DNA of 64,000 nt, taken from Datnioides undecimradiatus (lineage: Eukaryota; Chordata; Actinopteri; Lobotiformes; Datnioididae). Under the pieces are notes generated by a model. It was not told where the DNA came from. It did no database searches and saw only the letters and a list, made by a program, of their open reading frames with translations. The DNA lies in the NCBI GenBank assembly GCA_008933995.1, contig WARS01000013.1:10126023-10190022 (forward strand). Direction: 5' to 3'. Made by a program: the position numbers and the translations under genes. Of the stretch, positions 24,431 through 37,039 are shown piece by piece (position 1 is the stretch's first letter; each line of letters begins with the position of its first letter).

Positions 24431-25448
24431 TCTTCAAACAGCAGGTTTCAGCACAAAGTGCATATGAGCATGACAGTTTTGTTTAAAGAAAGATTTGTAA
24501 ACATATTCTTTAATGCGACCCAGCATATTCTAAAACCTTGGCTGCGTGCAGGAATCGTGACGATTCCTTGTCTCTGTCTCTTACATGTGGGTGTTTTCAC
24601 GAGTGGGAATCTTTTAAAAAATACCAGAAAGATTGAATAAGCATTTTCCTGTACAGAAACAGTCTCATTAAATTTTTCTACAAATAGGCTAGATGAAGGT
24701 ACAAACTCTAAATCCTAAAATCTGTCCTGTCTTCTGTACCTCTCTGTATCTGTGGTTCCTTCTATGGAAAACAACGCTACAACTTCCTTTGCCTCCAGGC
24801 TTTAAGTGGTTAACAATAGATAATTGATCAAACAAACAGAGTGGACAGACACACTACTGTACAGCATTTTGAAGGTCAGACCGGCACAACGGCTGGACCT
24901 CTGAGTGTTGTCCATCTTTATGTTTGTGCTGCAATTATGCGCTCTCTCTCATCCACCCTGCTCCCCATGTGACCTCTGGATAAGGGTCAACATCCTAGAC
25001 GTCCCTCACAACACACACAATGGACCTCCATTCACAAGCTGGGGGAGGACAGAGAGAGAAGGAGGAGAAGAACGTTCTCTCAGACATCAGACTCCTTATC
25101 GCTCCATCTCTCCATCATTTCCCCTCATCAGTCAGAGCAGAACAGGGCGGACTCTACCCACATCCTCCTACAGCTACGAGACCCCATGTCTGCCGCTCCG
25201 TCTCTCAAACAAACCCACTACCCATATCCCCCTGCTCTACAAGACTAGGCTGTACACTGTATGTGAACCTGTGCCAAAGTAGACTGGGCATGGCCTGCAG
25301 TGCAGAGCTTGTTGAACAAACTCCACCATGCGCGCTTGCGTCCCTAAAAACACACTTTTTTTTCCTGAGTAGCAGCTGATTCCAAAACATCCATGTGTCA
25401 CCTGCTGCCTTGTGTGAATTCAGCCTGATGCCACCATCACAGTCAGAC
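24430..25448. other. Intergenic stretch without recognisable genes
   Basis: Mixed composition. Two overlapping plus-strand frames of 119-125 codons (24,905-25,379) have no domain and look fortuitous. Confidence 0.5.
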
Positions 25449-25604
25449 GGGGTGGTGGGGGTGGGTGGTGGTGGTGGTGGAGGAGTGAGGGGGAGAGAGT
25501 GGACCCTCAGGGCTTGGGGTTGAGAAGGGGGGTGGGGTTTGGGGATGCAGTGGAGGGTGGTGGTGGGTGTACAGGGCTGGTGTTGATGGGTGGGCGGGGA
25601 GGCA
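25449..25604 (+). repeat. G-rich GGT/GGGT low-complexity block with G-quadruplex potential
   Basis: About 155 bases dominated by G-runs of 3-6 separated by T or A (GGTGGTGGTGG, GGGGGG, GGTGGGTGG), strongly G-biased on the plus strand. Multiple sets of four G-runs could fold into quadruplexes. Confidence 0.8.
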
Positions 25605-25609
25605 GTGAG

Positions 25610-26915
25610 GATTTAAATGGAGATTGACGCCCCAGGGGTAACCTGGCAACAGGCAGGAGCTGCTGTCAGATTAGGATCTGAAAGAGAGAGATAACCACTT
25701 TACTGCCCCCTGGACTGAGGAGAGCTGGAGGCTGCAGCATGAGTGTGTGTGTGGTGTGCGTGTGTGTGTTTAACCCACAGTGCCATGTACCAGGAGGCAG
25801 CTGCAGAGTTGTTTCTAAAGACCTGGTTAAAATGCCAAACAGCAAAGCACATTCATCAATCACTGACTGCATCACCTCAGTCTCTGAGCCATAATATATG
25901 AACAGGACATGCATACATGCACAGTGACATACAGTATCAAATGTACATCAAGATTTAGACTAGTACAGTTCTCATTGATCAAATCCATGACATTCAAATG
26001 TAAGAACATAAAGCAAAATAAATACAACTTCTCTCTAGAGTTTAAGTTTCATCACACACCTCCAGCAGCTTATATTTACATGACAATAGTCTATCAGCAT
26101 GGTTTTATAACATCTTAACAACAGCAAAGACAAACAGAAGCCTCTTTATGTCGTGTCAAAGGGCAAAGGTCATGCATAAAAAGCCCGTTGAATGGTTTGT
26201 GAACAGAGACAAACCTGATATGCAGCTGTATTACTGATGGAAAAGAATTGTTAAGGCCTTTAATGTTGTGTCTTTGGAACAACATTGTCGTTCATGGAGT
26301 CTGTTGGTCAGTTGTTACCCCTTTTAGTCCAGACTAATGTATTTGATCAAATATTTGATAACCTTGCATGTTACCATGCTGATATGTGCAATTGGGTCAA
26401 AGCATTCCTGTTTAGGCACAGCATCACAGACGCTCTAGCATGGCTATAGTCTGTTGAGTTAGCAATAAATGCTGCAGCATATTGAACTTTATAATGGGGG
26501 GGGGTTTCACCTAATTTACTAAGCAGACATTAGTCTTTGGTGAAATTGTTTTTAACCAAAGAAAAGAAGAGATAAGATGTATTTGTAGGAAGACCGGTTC
26601 AAAAGATAGACATATTGATTGGCAAAGATTGACAAACTGATCAGACAGAGGATTGATGGATGCAACAAGCTGTCTTAAAACAAACTTGTATCTGATGTTC
26701 AATACGCTGACTGAGTGTGTGATTCAGTTTCCCTTTTTAAAAGCAATAATCAATTATTTCTTCCCTCAATCAAGAGAACAAACAGCATTAAAATAATCAT
26801 AAATTAAAATTAAAAAAAACTGAGATGCACCCAAAAGTCAGGGAGGATGACAGAGCCACATAGACACAAAAGCAAAGCTCATAAAATCTAAAGATGTGCA
26901 CACACATGCACACAT
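25610..26915. other. Intergenic stretch without recognisable genes
   Basis: A/T-rich with short GT runs near 25,743-25,769. No exon or RNA gene was recognised. Confidence 0.5.
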
Positions 26916-26920
26916 ATATA

Positions 26921-26923
<3 letters not shown>

Positions 26924-26977
<54 letters not shown>
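26924..26977. repeat. (CA)n microsatellite
   Basis: About 27 CA units. Confidence 0.95.
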
Positions 26978-26979
<2 letters not shown>

Positions 26980-26980
<1 letters not shown>

Positions 26981-28470
26981 TCAACACTGAGGACAGTTTC
27001 AAAGACACACACAAGCCCACTCAGGGCCTGCTGGCTGGCGGATTGAGAGGGATTTGTTGGACGGCACGCGACTGTGTCATGGCAGTGCCTCCACCTCCTG
27101 TCAGCTGTGTTTGTGCAGTGACTGGGTGAGAGGGGAGGGGGTGTCTACAGAGGAGGACAGTCTCTGCATAAAAGGCCAGAAAAAAGGAGCATGTAAATCT
27201 TCTCGACAAGGAAGAGGGCCGGAGAGGGAGAAAAAGAGGGGGCACGGGTGAAAGTTGAAACAATCACTTTTTCTTTTGTGCAGGTGTTTGTGTGTGTGCG
27301 CATGAGTGTAAAAGAGAGAGAGTGAAAGGACGGGCTGTGTGGAGGGTGGATGACACAGACAGACTTAATGGCATTAACCAAATAAGCTGAGTCCAGATCT
27401 GCTTTCTCTTTTCATTTAACTTTCTGATGATTTGCATTCGCCCTTTAGCTATGGCTAACACTGAATATGTGTATGTTTATGTGTGTGACTGTGCGTGTAA
27501 AGAAGACAAATGAGACATTGTTTAGGTCTGATAGAATAAGGCTATAATGAATGACATGTTCATAAAACAGTTACATCAACCTACAAATGGCAGCAAAGAA
27601 CAATCTTGATCATTACCTTCATCACAAACCAAAACCAAATAAAAACCAATAAACCAGCAGAGGATCGTCAGTACGTCTAAATGAAGAAGAGCATTTTATT
27701 GTAGAGCATAAACATAATTTATGTTTTGTCTATAAACCTAGTCCACTAGTGTGGTCTGAAAAAGAAAAAATAACAGAAATGACTTTTTTATTTTACTGTT
27801 ATGAAATGCTGTAATTATTCAAGCTTTCACATACAAAGGTATATGTGTCAAAATCTGTATGATACAACAGGTAGTTCCATCCAGACAATATAATTAATCA
27901 ACAGTGTGTTCAAATAGAAAAAGCAGCAATTTCTTCTTAATTGGTTTCTATGTAAACTTTGTGCTTTGGCAGCAATGTGAAAGCCAGCAGTTACGGATGG
28001 ATTATATCTGTGCGCGCAGTAAATAAAGCACACTCCCTCTGGTAGGACTGCTGTAGTCACACACTTTCACAATGTACAGAGAAGAAGACAGCTGTGCACA
28101 TACTACTGGCTTAGAGCTGATTCCCATACAGCTGATTTGCCTGTAACAGAAATAGTCGTGACAACAGATACATTTGCATCGACAAAAGTTCTGAAAATAA
28201 CGCTTCATCATGGAGCAACTCTTTTGCTTCAGCTTGGCCCTTTGTTTCCGGGTGCAGATAAGTAGCACAACTCAATAAAATAGTTCTGCAGTATTTGTTT
28301 AGTGCTATAAAGTGATTTAATACAACTTAGTACAACAAAATATAACTCACATACCAGACACTTGTGAATATGATACTGAGTTTTCAGTTTTCAAGTTTTC
28401 AGTTTTCAAAAACCTATAATCAGCACATTAAATACAAAACATTTTAACAAAGTCAATTAACGTAATCCAA
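26980..28470. other. Intergenic stretch without recognisable genes
   Basis: A purine-rich patch (27,120-27,330) followed by A/T-rich DNA. Open frames here are compositional and no gene is supported. Confidence 0.5.
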
Positions 28471-28474
28471 ATGT

Positions 28475-28655
28475 TTATAAAAGCGGTAAAATTAGCTCCA
28501 CCGCAGCCAGCTGCAGTGCATTTTGCTGATAATTTCAGCATTACTCTGACATGTATGTAACATTTTGAATGTAAGACTGGATATTTACACTGTAGTAATG
28601 TTACACTTACTTAAGTAAAGGATTCAAATACTTCTCTCACCACTGGTATCGTTAC
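28475..28655 (+). repeat. Fragment of teleost AGTAAAAGTA-type interspersed repeat
   Basis: AAAATTAGCTCCACC, TTTTGCTGATAAT, then ACTTAAGTAAAGGATTC and CTTCTCTCACCACTGG match from memory the end of a repeat very common in percomorph fishes, whose consensus ends in a similar ACTTAAGTAAAGGATCTGAA and CCACCACTG string. Diverged fragment. Confidence 0.6.
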
Positions 28656-28872
28656 TCCTTGTGTTATAGAAACAACGCAGTCAGGCATAAAAAGTCATCC
28701 CAAGCCAAAAGACTCAATCAGCAACATTTTAGTCATATAAACAGTTTCAGATTGAGTGATCCAGCTCATAAATAAATCATAAAGCTCTACAAACCGCAAA
28801 ACAGGCTACAGTAAACCACTTCTCTGAAAATATTGTCATCACCAATTGTACGTGTGATATTTGAGTTTTTGA

Positions 28873-28876
<4 letters not shown>

Positions 28877-28920
<44 letters not shown>
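28877..28920. repeat. (AAAG)n microsatellite
   Basis: About 11 perfect AAAG units. Confidence 0.95.
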
Positions 28921-28921
<1 letters not shown>

Positions 28922-28924
28922 CAA

Positions 28925-29475
28925 GTCAACTTCATTCCCCCTTTGCAGCTCCTCTGCAAAACGGCTGCACGATTCAAAAAATTCAACAACTAAAACAAGA
29001 AAGCGATAAATCGCGTAGCATTCAGTTATTTGATTATCAATATTGGACATAGAGCAGGAATGGAAGGAGAGGGCCATAAAGATGAGGGGATAAAATAAAG
29101 AGAGGGCTCTCTGGTTCTCATTTCCAGTCTGTGGACATTACCGCTTCATTAGCAGGCAGCATGTGCTAAATATTATTCTGACTCAGATGGCTATCACACT
29201 CCTATGTAATGAGATACAGACCCTATGAACACACACACATCTAAGACATTTTCTCTTCCCCTCCAACACCTCCTGACCCTCCTTTTACCTCTGAACAATT
29301 GTGAACATTAATGTGTCTGTGCAAGTATGTGAATACACAGAATGTTGTGAAGGCAGTGATGCAAACACCAGAGAAACACAGGTGGTAGAAGAAGGGAAAA
29401 AGGGGGTGAAACAAGTGATGCACATCCTTTAAACTCTAATCCATATCATAGGCTACTGTACGTCTCCCTCCCTGC
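28925..29475. other. Intergenic stretch without recognisable genes
   Basis: Unremarkable mixed sequence. Nothing specific was seen. Confidence 0.5.
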
Positions 29476-29479
29476 GATA

Positions 29480-29860
29480 CCCTGATCTCATTTCAGTTCC
29501 AGGACTTTAGGACCTCGCTCTTCACTCTCATATCTCCCTCTGGCCGATTTAGGAGAATTATTCAAATGAAGGAGAAACTTTGTCCGATAAAGACCCTCAG
29601 ATGTTCTTTTAAGGACCTTTGAAGGTTGCAGATGGAAAAGGGATTCCTCTAGAGTCGTTCCCTCATTAAGAATGATAATTGAGATCTGGATGTGTTTGAT
29701 ATACACCATTAAACTAAAGGTCTGAGCTGGGTACTGAGGGAGAGAATAGTCGAGCTCAAGGCGAAGGGAATTTTTCCACGGTGGAAAACCTCATGAGCAT
29801 TTTAAATGACTTGCTGCACAGCTCCGTTCAACTTCATCATCTGCTCCTATATAACTCATA
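29480..29860. promoter_or_regulatory. Candidate conserved non-coding element
   Basis: About 380 bases free of simple repeats, with words such as CCGATAAAG (29,583-29,591), AAGAATGATAATTGAG (29,669-29,684) and a palindromic CCACGGTGG near 29,777. The texture is enhancer-like and distinct from the A/T-rich flanks. Not tested by alignment. Confidence 0.3.
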
Positions 29861-30159
29861 AAGGCATTGTAAGTCTGTAATTTTTGATGGAAAGTTGTAA
29901 AGACAGTGGTCTGGTGTGCAATCACTTACTACTGAATTAATCACAATGTACAGCTGTGTTAGCTCTATTAACTTCATATATAGGGTGAGAACCGACATAC
30001 TTTACTCAACATTAAACCATTAGCAACAGTTCATTAAACACATAGACCTTTCTGACTACAATTTCCTCATGGAATAAGTAATGTTGGTGAATGTATTATA
30101 TGTGAAGTCAAATCAGTGGACTGTTTCTCCTCCTAACATGCTGCCAATTCTTTAGAAGT

Positions 30160-30330
30160 GTTTACTGGCAGTAAAAGTAGCAATACCACACTAAAAATAC
30201 TCTTTTATAAGTAAAAGCATGCAGAAGCATCCTGAATGTAATTAGGTAAAAAAAATACATTATTGTCAACAATCTAAAATTATTCATCCATTAATATATT
30301 TCTGAATTATTAGTATTGATGCATCAACAT
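30160..30330 (+). repeat. Left part of teleost AGTAAAAGTA-type interspersed repeat
   Basis: GGCAGTAAAAGTAGCAATAC and AAATACTC with TAAGTAAAAGCATGC match from memory the start of the same repeat family as the fragment near 28.5 kb. The related right part appears around 30,890-31,215, so the two may be one old copy split by about 550 bases. Confidence 0.6.
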
Positions 30331-30618
30331 GTAAGCAGACCCTCGTGGGTTTTTTTTTTTTTACTCAAAATCAAATCTCAAAAATGATTGAACTATAGCT
30401 GTGAAAATCTGTCTAACTATTTTAAAGAGAATATCACTAAACTGTGCTTCAAGTGTTCACAGTGGACTGAGTGGACAGGGGATGAATCTTTTTAAGCACC
30501 AGGTGCATAAATGTGTGTGAATCACTGGTAATCTGTCTGGGCTTTGATAGTGTAATCGAGAATTTTGTTTCTTCTTTTCATTTCCATCTTCATTTTTTCT
30601 ATCTTTACACACCTATAC

Positions 30619-30620
<2 letters not shown>

Positions 30621-30662
<42 letters not shown>

Positions 30663-30665
30663 CAC
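30621..30665. repeat. (CA)n microsatellite
   Basis: About 17 CA units, then one CG interruption and a few more CA units. Confidence 0.95.
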
Positions 30666-30884
30666 TAATCAGTCACTGGGCTAACCATTCTTGATTACTA
30701 CTACCCCCTAGAGGTACATATTTCAGTACAGGAATGTGGTGAAGATAAAAAGTGGGACCTGCTATAGTGAACTTTCAGTGGTAACAAGGACAATACTTCA
30801 CTGAGAAATGTACTTAAACAACATGTCCCCCCAAAAATATTTCAGACCAAATATTGTTAATTTGGTGGGTTATACCACCAGCAC

Positions 30885-31215
30885 TTATTAGTAAAAGTAT
30901 ATACTGGTTAATTGCAGAAAATATATTTATCATTCAAATGCTGCAAATGTTATACTATTATTTATCTACTGGGTTATTTTTATTGTTGTGTTATTGTGTA
31001 AGTAGAATTTCACTGTTGTAGTTGGTCGAGGTGGAGATAATTTGAACTGTTATATATACTGTTGGATAGTGTGTCAATGAGTGTGACACAATGAGAACAA
31101 TACATGTACATGTACTATACAAAGTAAAAAGTACCACAAAATATAAATATGTTAGTAAAGTACAAATATCGTAATTATGTACTGAAGCACAGTACTTGAC
31201 CACAGGTGCACCACA
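30885..31215 (+). repeat. Right part of teleost AGTAAAAGTA-type interspersed repeat
   Basis: Contains AAAGTAAAAAGTACCACAAA, GTTAGTAAAGTACAAATATC and GTACTGAAGCACAGTACTTG, matching from memory the terminal portion of the family. Heavily diverged. Confidence 0.55.
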
Positions 31216-31458
31216 AAACACAAACTGCTGTACTTTTAAGTAAAAACCCTGTTCAGTTTATATACCGAACTGCACACTTGTTCATTAACATGTTACATAA
31301 TATTAAAAATGATGGACTGTGTGCGGATGGAGAGGACGAGGATCTGGAGGAAACAGGATGACGGTCAGGATATAATGTTGAGTGTTATCAGTGTGTTGGG
31401 GCTGAACTCTGGTATCAGTGTGTTATCAGGCTATTTCTGCTCCATTGCAGTAAAGCAT

Positions 31459-31556
31459 TATGACCTCCCAATCAGAGCAGCGCTCAGTGATAAAGGCCAA
31501 TCAGAGCTCAGAGGGCTGATAAAAGCCAATCAGAGAGGTACAAAGTGATAAGAAAG
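31459..31556 (+). repeat. 29-bp tandem array carrying GATA and CCAAT motifs
   Basis: CCAATCAGAG starts at 31,468, 31,497 and 31,526, and TGATAA starts at 31,488, 31,517 and 31,546. Both series have an exact 29-base period. The first unit has a degenerate GATA part (TTATGACC) and the fourth is only its TGATAAG start. Two further TGATAA sites on the minus strand (TTATCA at 31,385 and 31,423) lie just upstream. TGATAA fits the WGATAR consensus bound by GATA factors, and CCAAT is the NF-Y core. A tiny minisatellite is certain; regulatory use is inference. Confidence 0.8.
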
Positions 31557-31619
31557 CAGACCTGGCCCTGCAGGTGATGAGCTATGGCCTCAGAGCCACG
31601 CAAACCACATGCAAATACG

Positions 31620-31658
31620 CACACACACACACACGCATGCATGCATGCACTCACTCAT

Positions 31659-31694
<36 letters not shown>
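31620..31694. repeat. Compound (CA)n-(GCAT)n-(CA)n microsatellite
   Basis: CA units at 31,620-31,634, a GCATGCATGC block, then CA again at about 31,660-31,694. Confidence 0.95.
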
Positions 31695-31698
<4 letters not shown>

Positions 31699-31699
31699 G

Positions 31700-34600
31700 T
31701 TGCACTGTGAATTGTATTGTAGGTGAAGTTTGCATTTAATAGCTGTTTTTATGAAAATTGGTCTAATTGCAGTAAAATAGTGTAGAGAATTTATGTACAT
31801 TTTATAGCACCACACATGTTAAGACACATTAGGAAATTATAAAATTAAATTATAAAATATTCCATTTGAGTTGTTTCAATCACAGCTATTAACAAGAAAA
31901 TGTTTAACAAATCCTAAAAATACGAATGTGATCTAAAATGTAATATATTTAAGGAGTGTATTTAAAACATGAAAAATAACTCACCCTATCAGCACACAAA
32001 TACACTCAATAGTCTGTACTGCGCTCAAAATTTATCACACTAGTTGTATTTTGACCATGAAGTCTTGCTGCCAGTGAGAGAAACATGAGCCTCCACCATC
32101 CTCTTTTTTTGGTTGGTGAAACAAACACTGCGTTCATGTCCTGCTCATTGCAAAAACTTTACAGTCTGTTTGAGATCAGAACTGCTGGACAGTCTTACAC
32201 AGACTTAGCTGAAGGTACCATGGACGGCTGGTGGCTGATGGCTAATAACAACAAAATAGTTTTCAACAAGGAAAATTGGATAAACAATCTCAAAAAACAG
32301 TCAATGTGGCATTGTGTCAGATTTATCTTTACGGATATACTTTACTTTTAATCATTACTAATTAATTAATTATGAGTATCCCAAACAGTACCTAGTTTAA
32401 GGCTGGATCCAGGGTTAAATGTGTGTCCTGTATGTCCTATACGTCTCATTTTTAGTACTCAGTGCTACGCGGTGCTTGGTGGTGAGATCCTCACACTCAG
32501 CTCAGTTGTCTATTTTGTCCCAAATGGACAACTGTATAACAGAAAAACAGTTTTTAACAGAGTCTACTTACTTTAGGCAAGCAAGCAAGGATTACTATCA
32601 ATCACTGCCACTTAATGCACAGTATTAATGCATTTAGCGCCAAACAGATGTGCAGTTGGCGTGACAGATTGTGGGAAAAAAACATGTTTATGCTTTAAAG
32701 CACTGATTTTCCACTTTGAGTTTACATTAAAAAAATGTTTTTGAGCACATTTGTAACTTTAAGATAGTGTAGTGACCAAACAGCCAATGCTTAAACCATG
32801 ACTTTGCTGCATATCTCATGCATTTTGCATGCCACTGCCTCACACCAGTACAAACTTACAGCAAAGCATGTTTTCTTTGGAAAGCTTTTAGACTATAATA
32901 TATCCTCCATTCCTAGTCGACAAAGTACAGAAATATCAAGCAGAATACAACAGAAATCAAACATTATTAAGTCTGATTCACCGTTTGGTTTGTCACTTAT
33001 TATTTGTGATGTTTACAATAAATCAACATACAGTTCAAACAGAGGTGGCAACGTTGAGTAAGTGTTTTTTCAAGAAAGGCCCCTGATTTTATTTTCAACT
33101 GTGTGAAGTAAAAGAGTTGAAGGGTGACAACAGGGTGGAGGGGAACGTTTGAAAGACCTTAAAAAAAAAAAAGAAAACGCAGCCAGAAAGAGATCACAGG
33201 CAGCAATTACAACAGTGTGCTGCAGTGATGGAGGTGATAACACGCTCTGGGGCGAACAGAAAGCTGGCCCTCTGAACCTCAGCTCACCCCGTTTTCCTCC
33301 ACCTCGAGCCTGAAGCAGCTGAGCAGAAGTCCTTGACTTCTTTCAAAGGGGTCTCCCAGAGGTCAGGCAAAGGTCACATACAGGAAGGAGGTGGGACGTG
33401 CACGACACAATCAGAACTTCTGATCTAATGGTGTGCCTGCTTCATCTTTTGTGTGTTTTTTTGTCTTTTCCATTTTAGCTGATTTTTCTGTCTGTGTTTT
33501 TTGTGGCTCAGATTTTTTGGCAGAGCTGTTCTATGCAGGCGTGGACTGCACGGTGAGTCACCCCTGCAATGTGAGGACCACATAGGCTTCTTCAAAATGC
33601 AGTCAAAGTGAAGATCTTTTTTTAAAAAAAGCATTTAGTGCAAATAGCAGATTTCCTTTAACAATTTAAAACTCTTTGGTGTAAATGTGCTCACATTAAA
33701 GGGGTTCTATAAATGCCTTACCTTCAGCGTTACTCATTGTACCCATTATGTTTATCCAAACTTGTTGAATGCATTTCTTACCTTGTAAAACAATTTTTAA
33801 AAATATTTCAAACAGGGCATATTTTACCTTCATGTTACAAAGCTAGCAGTCTTCTTCCTCACTGCTTTTGCTAGTGCACCAGAATGATGTATCATGTCAT
33901 CTAGATGAGCATCTTTGTGTATGTGCATGATATAAACTCAGTGGGGATGCACATTGTCTTGTAGTACCTGTGGGCACACACAGTAGGCCTACCTTTAAGT
34001 ACTGCATCTCACCCTGTGCATCACAACACACACCGTATACACTGTATGCCTGCATGCACACACACAAAGCCTCACATCCATGTGCACACATTCACAATTC
34101 ACCTCTCTCTCACCCCTCTTCCCTGGGTGGGAGTCCATTTCCGTCTCCTGATACATAAATAAATAAAGGCGCATATAGTGCCCCAGGACTGGGATGGAAG
34201 AGACAGAGTGTTAAAGCAAGAGAGAAAAAGAAAAGAATAGTGGTGGACAGACAGAGGAGAAATGAAGAGGGGGAGGAGGGGGAGGAGGGGAAGAGGGCGT
34301 AATTGTTTCCCAGCTCAGGGAAGTTCAGTCCCGATGCGACCGGGCCGTCTCTCCCTATGGAGCCCACCTCCCTTCTCTCCCAGACACAAGAGGGAGGCCT
34401 CAATCAAACATGTGAGCCACAGAACATGACCTGGCAAGTTCAGCAGGAAAAGAGGGGAGGAGGAGAGTTAGTGTGAATTGATTGAATTACACTTGGCCAA
34501 AAACACCATGTGTGGGGCTGAAAGTGGAGAGAACGACAGATTGCAGTTCATAACGACACGATACACTGTTGTTACCACTGCTTATTTAACTTATTGCTCT

Positions 34601-36050
34601 ACTATTACCATTACTGTCCCAGTACCAGAGCCAGTTGCACATATCTGCATGTGTGTTCTTGCTAAAGTCCTCTAGAAATAAAGCATTAAGGGGGGAGAAA
34701 TAAGGTTAATTGAGTTTGTTTTGTTTGGAGCCAATCTAATGAAAGAAATAAAGTTGTGCCTATCGGGGACTGAAGGAGAGACAGAGAAGAAGTGAAAAAA
34801 AATGAGAGATTTTGAGCAAATACATCTGCATTTGTCTTCTAGGGATCATATATCCTTTCCCTTTCTCTCATCTCATCCCTCACTTTCCCATAGAGGAGAA
34901 TAATAGCTCAAAGCGCCAAAAATAATTAAGCCTCCAAATTTATTCATCTAATTTAAAATGGCCATCCGCACAGAAGCATTGTACATGGTAGAAAGGGGTT
35001 TCCTTATGCTAATTCCTGCTGTAAGTGTTGTTTGTTGTCCTATCTCTCGCAGTCGTATCAGTGTGGGCAACAGAAGCAAACTTCACCTGCCAATCATAAA
35101 CAACCCATCAGCTACCATAATTACACAGACTGCATCAGTAGAAGGCAGAAACTGGATTCTTGTCAGCACAAAGACTGCACAGTCTTACAGTCTCATATGT
35201 ACACAGATTTGTTGATGGTTTGTTTTGACTTGTGCATTTAATTGGTAAAACTTGTAATTACCAAAAAGAAGAAATTTAAATTTTATTACTTTTTATGTAG
35301 TGTTCCAGGGGATATGAATTCACTTAACTCCTTGTCCTGGTTTAAGTCACAAGGTAACATATGGTGTTATGTGGTCACAGAACTACTTGTTGCTCTGTGT
35401 TGTTTTGGTTTTTTTTGCTCTGGTTATTTAAAGCTCTTGACGACATGTCATCTGGAAGGCCTAGGTTAACTTGCTTTAAAACTTTTGATTGTCCATTGTT
35501 TTGTCATGTCATCCTACATTGAAGCATATTCATAAGTAATGTTTGTTGTTGTCTGGCTGAGGAGAGTGTGAGACAGGTTGGACCAGTTCCAATTACAGAC
35601 AACAGGAGCCGACAGATATCACACTGATTTGCACATATGGTGCATTTGCTTACATTTGCATGGGCCTTATTTTTGGCCTGGGACATCCAGTCTTCATGAA
35701 GCTTCCTTTGTTAACTACTGCTGCATTTAACACCTGAAGCACTAAAACATTTAACTGTTACACAGAAACTCGTGTTTTGCACACAACAGGATAAAAGTAA
35801 AAGATCAGTCCCAGAAACCACTAAAAGGATCAACTTGGCGGCAGAGTATTAAATCTCCAATACAGAGTAAAATTAGTGACAGCGAGCACCAGCCCTGTCA
35901 AAAACTGGGCCATACAAACATTTTTTGTCCGGTGGGATACTAGAAAATCCAGTGCAGCAGTCATCTCCAAATCTCCACCATCAGTGGGGATATTGGGGTT
36001 TGAATGTAATTACTCTATGACCACTTAGTTCAGGCTGTCACTGCTAAGGT
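31700..36050. other. Intergenic stretch without recognisable genes
   Basis: Mostly A/T-rich. A purine-rich GGAGG run lies at about 34,262-34,298. The open frames (up to 97 codons) show no family motif or splice structure. No RNA gene was recognised. Confidence 0.5.
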
Positions 36051-36560
36051 CACATGAATAAGCCTCCATATTTGTCTCTAATCGAGCCACTAATCTGAAA
36101 GATCTAAGAGCCTGAATCAATCCTCCATTCTGCCTCTATTGATCTCATCTCCTCCGTCTACCAGTTTCACTCTGGCTTTTTCGTCTCAGTCTCCTCCTCG
36201 GCATGCTCTTTGCAGTAATGGATACTGAAGATGTCAGGCAGATTTAACATTTATTGCTTATTTAAAACGGCCTCTGACCCACACACAATGCCCTCCACCA
36301 CATCCCTGCAGACATGCCTAAGAAAGAGAAAGCAGTGCGTCTCAGTGGGTGCAGTTAACGTGAAGGGGCTGTCACTCTTATTGTTGCAGTAGCCATGAAA
36401 TGATCGAGGCTGGCTAATGGCTGCCTTATCTCTGCAGCAGGCTTAATAATGGCTGTTCAAAGCCCGCTTCTCCAGGTGGGAGTTATGTCATTAAGCCTCA
36501 ATATTACACTTAGACTAACCACAATAACCATATGGTCTGAGCTCAGAGCGAGATACTGAA
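36050..36560. promoter_or_regulatory. Candidate GATA/E-box conserved non-coding element
   Basis: Repeat-free block with CTTATCT (AGATAAG on the minus strand) at 36,425-36,431 flanked by CTGC and GCAG words, an E-box CAGGTG at 36,473-36,478 and another, CATATG, at 36,529-36,534. GATA plus E-box composites are typical of haematopoietic GATA2 regulatory elements in general. Whether this sequence is conserved or active is unknown. Confidence 0.35.
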
Positions 36561-36569
36561 AGGTTTTCA

Positions 36570-36970
36570 AAGCCTGGAGGCCCGGACCAATGGATCAAAG
36601 CACGGAAACCTGATTATAAATGTCTACATGTGTCCGTTCCTCCTGCGCTAGCAATTATGTGAATGTGCCTATTTTTAAGTACACAGTCAGTTGTGCTCAC
36701 GTTGCTTCATACCTAGCCTGCAGTGTTTTCACAGGCAGCTGATGTGAGTGAAATTACCTTCCTTTTTTCCAACATGTTATAATTAATCAAACTGCTCACT
36801 GCCGAACTGCAGTGCTTCATTCATATTAATACAAAAGAAGATGAACTTTAAAAACACTGGGGGAGGGGAGAGTCACATAGTCTGCGCAGTAACAACAGGC
36901 AGGACAGCAAACTGAGACTGGAGCCACAGCATTGAGGAGTCAAGGATGGACAGATGAGGACAGAAGAGGA
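36570..36970. other. Intergenic stretch without recognisable genes
   Basis: Continues the low-repeat texture of the preceding element until about 36,830. No gene was seen. Confidence 0.45.
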
Positions 36971-36971
36971 G

Positions 36972-36972
<1 letters not shown>

Positions 36973-37035
<63 letters not shown>
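36973..37035. repeat. (TG)n microsatellite
   Basis: About 31 TG units, the longest uninterrupted dinucleotide tract in the window. Confidence 0.95.
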
Positions 37036-37036
<1 letters not shown>

Positions 37037-37039
37037 TAC

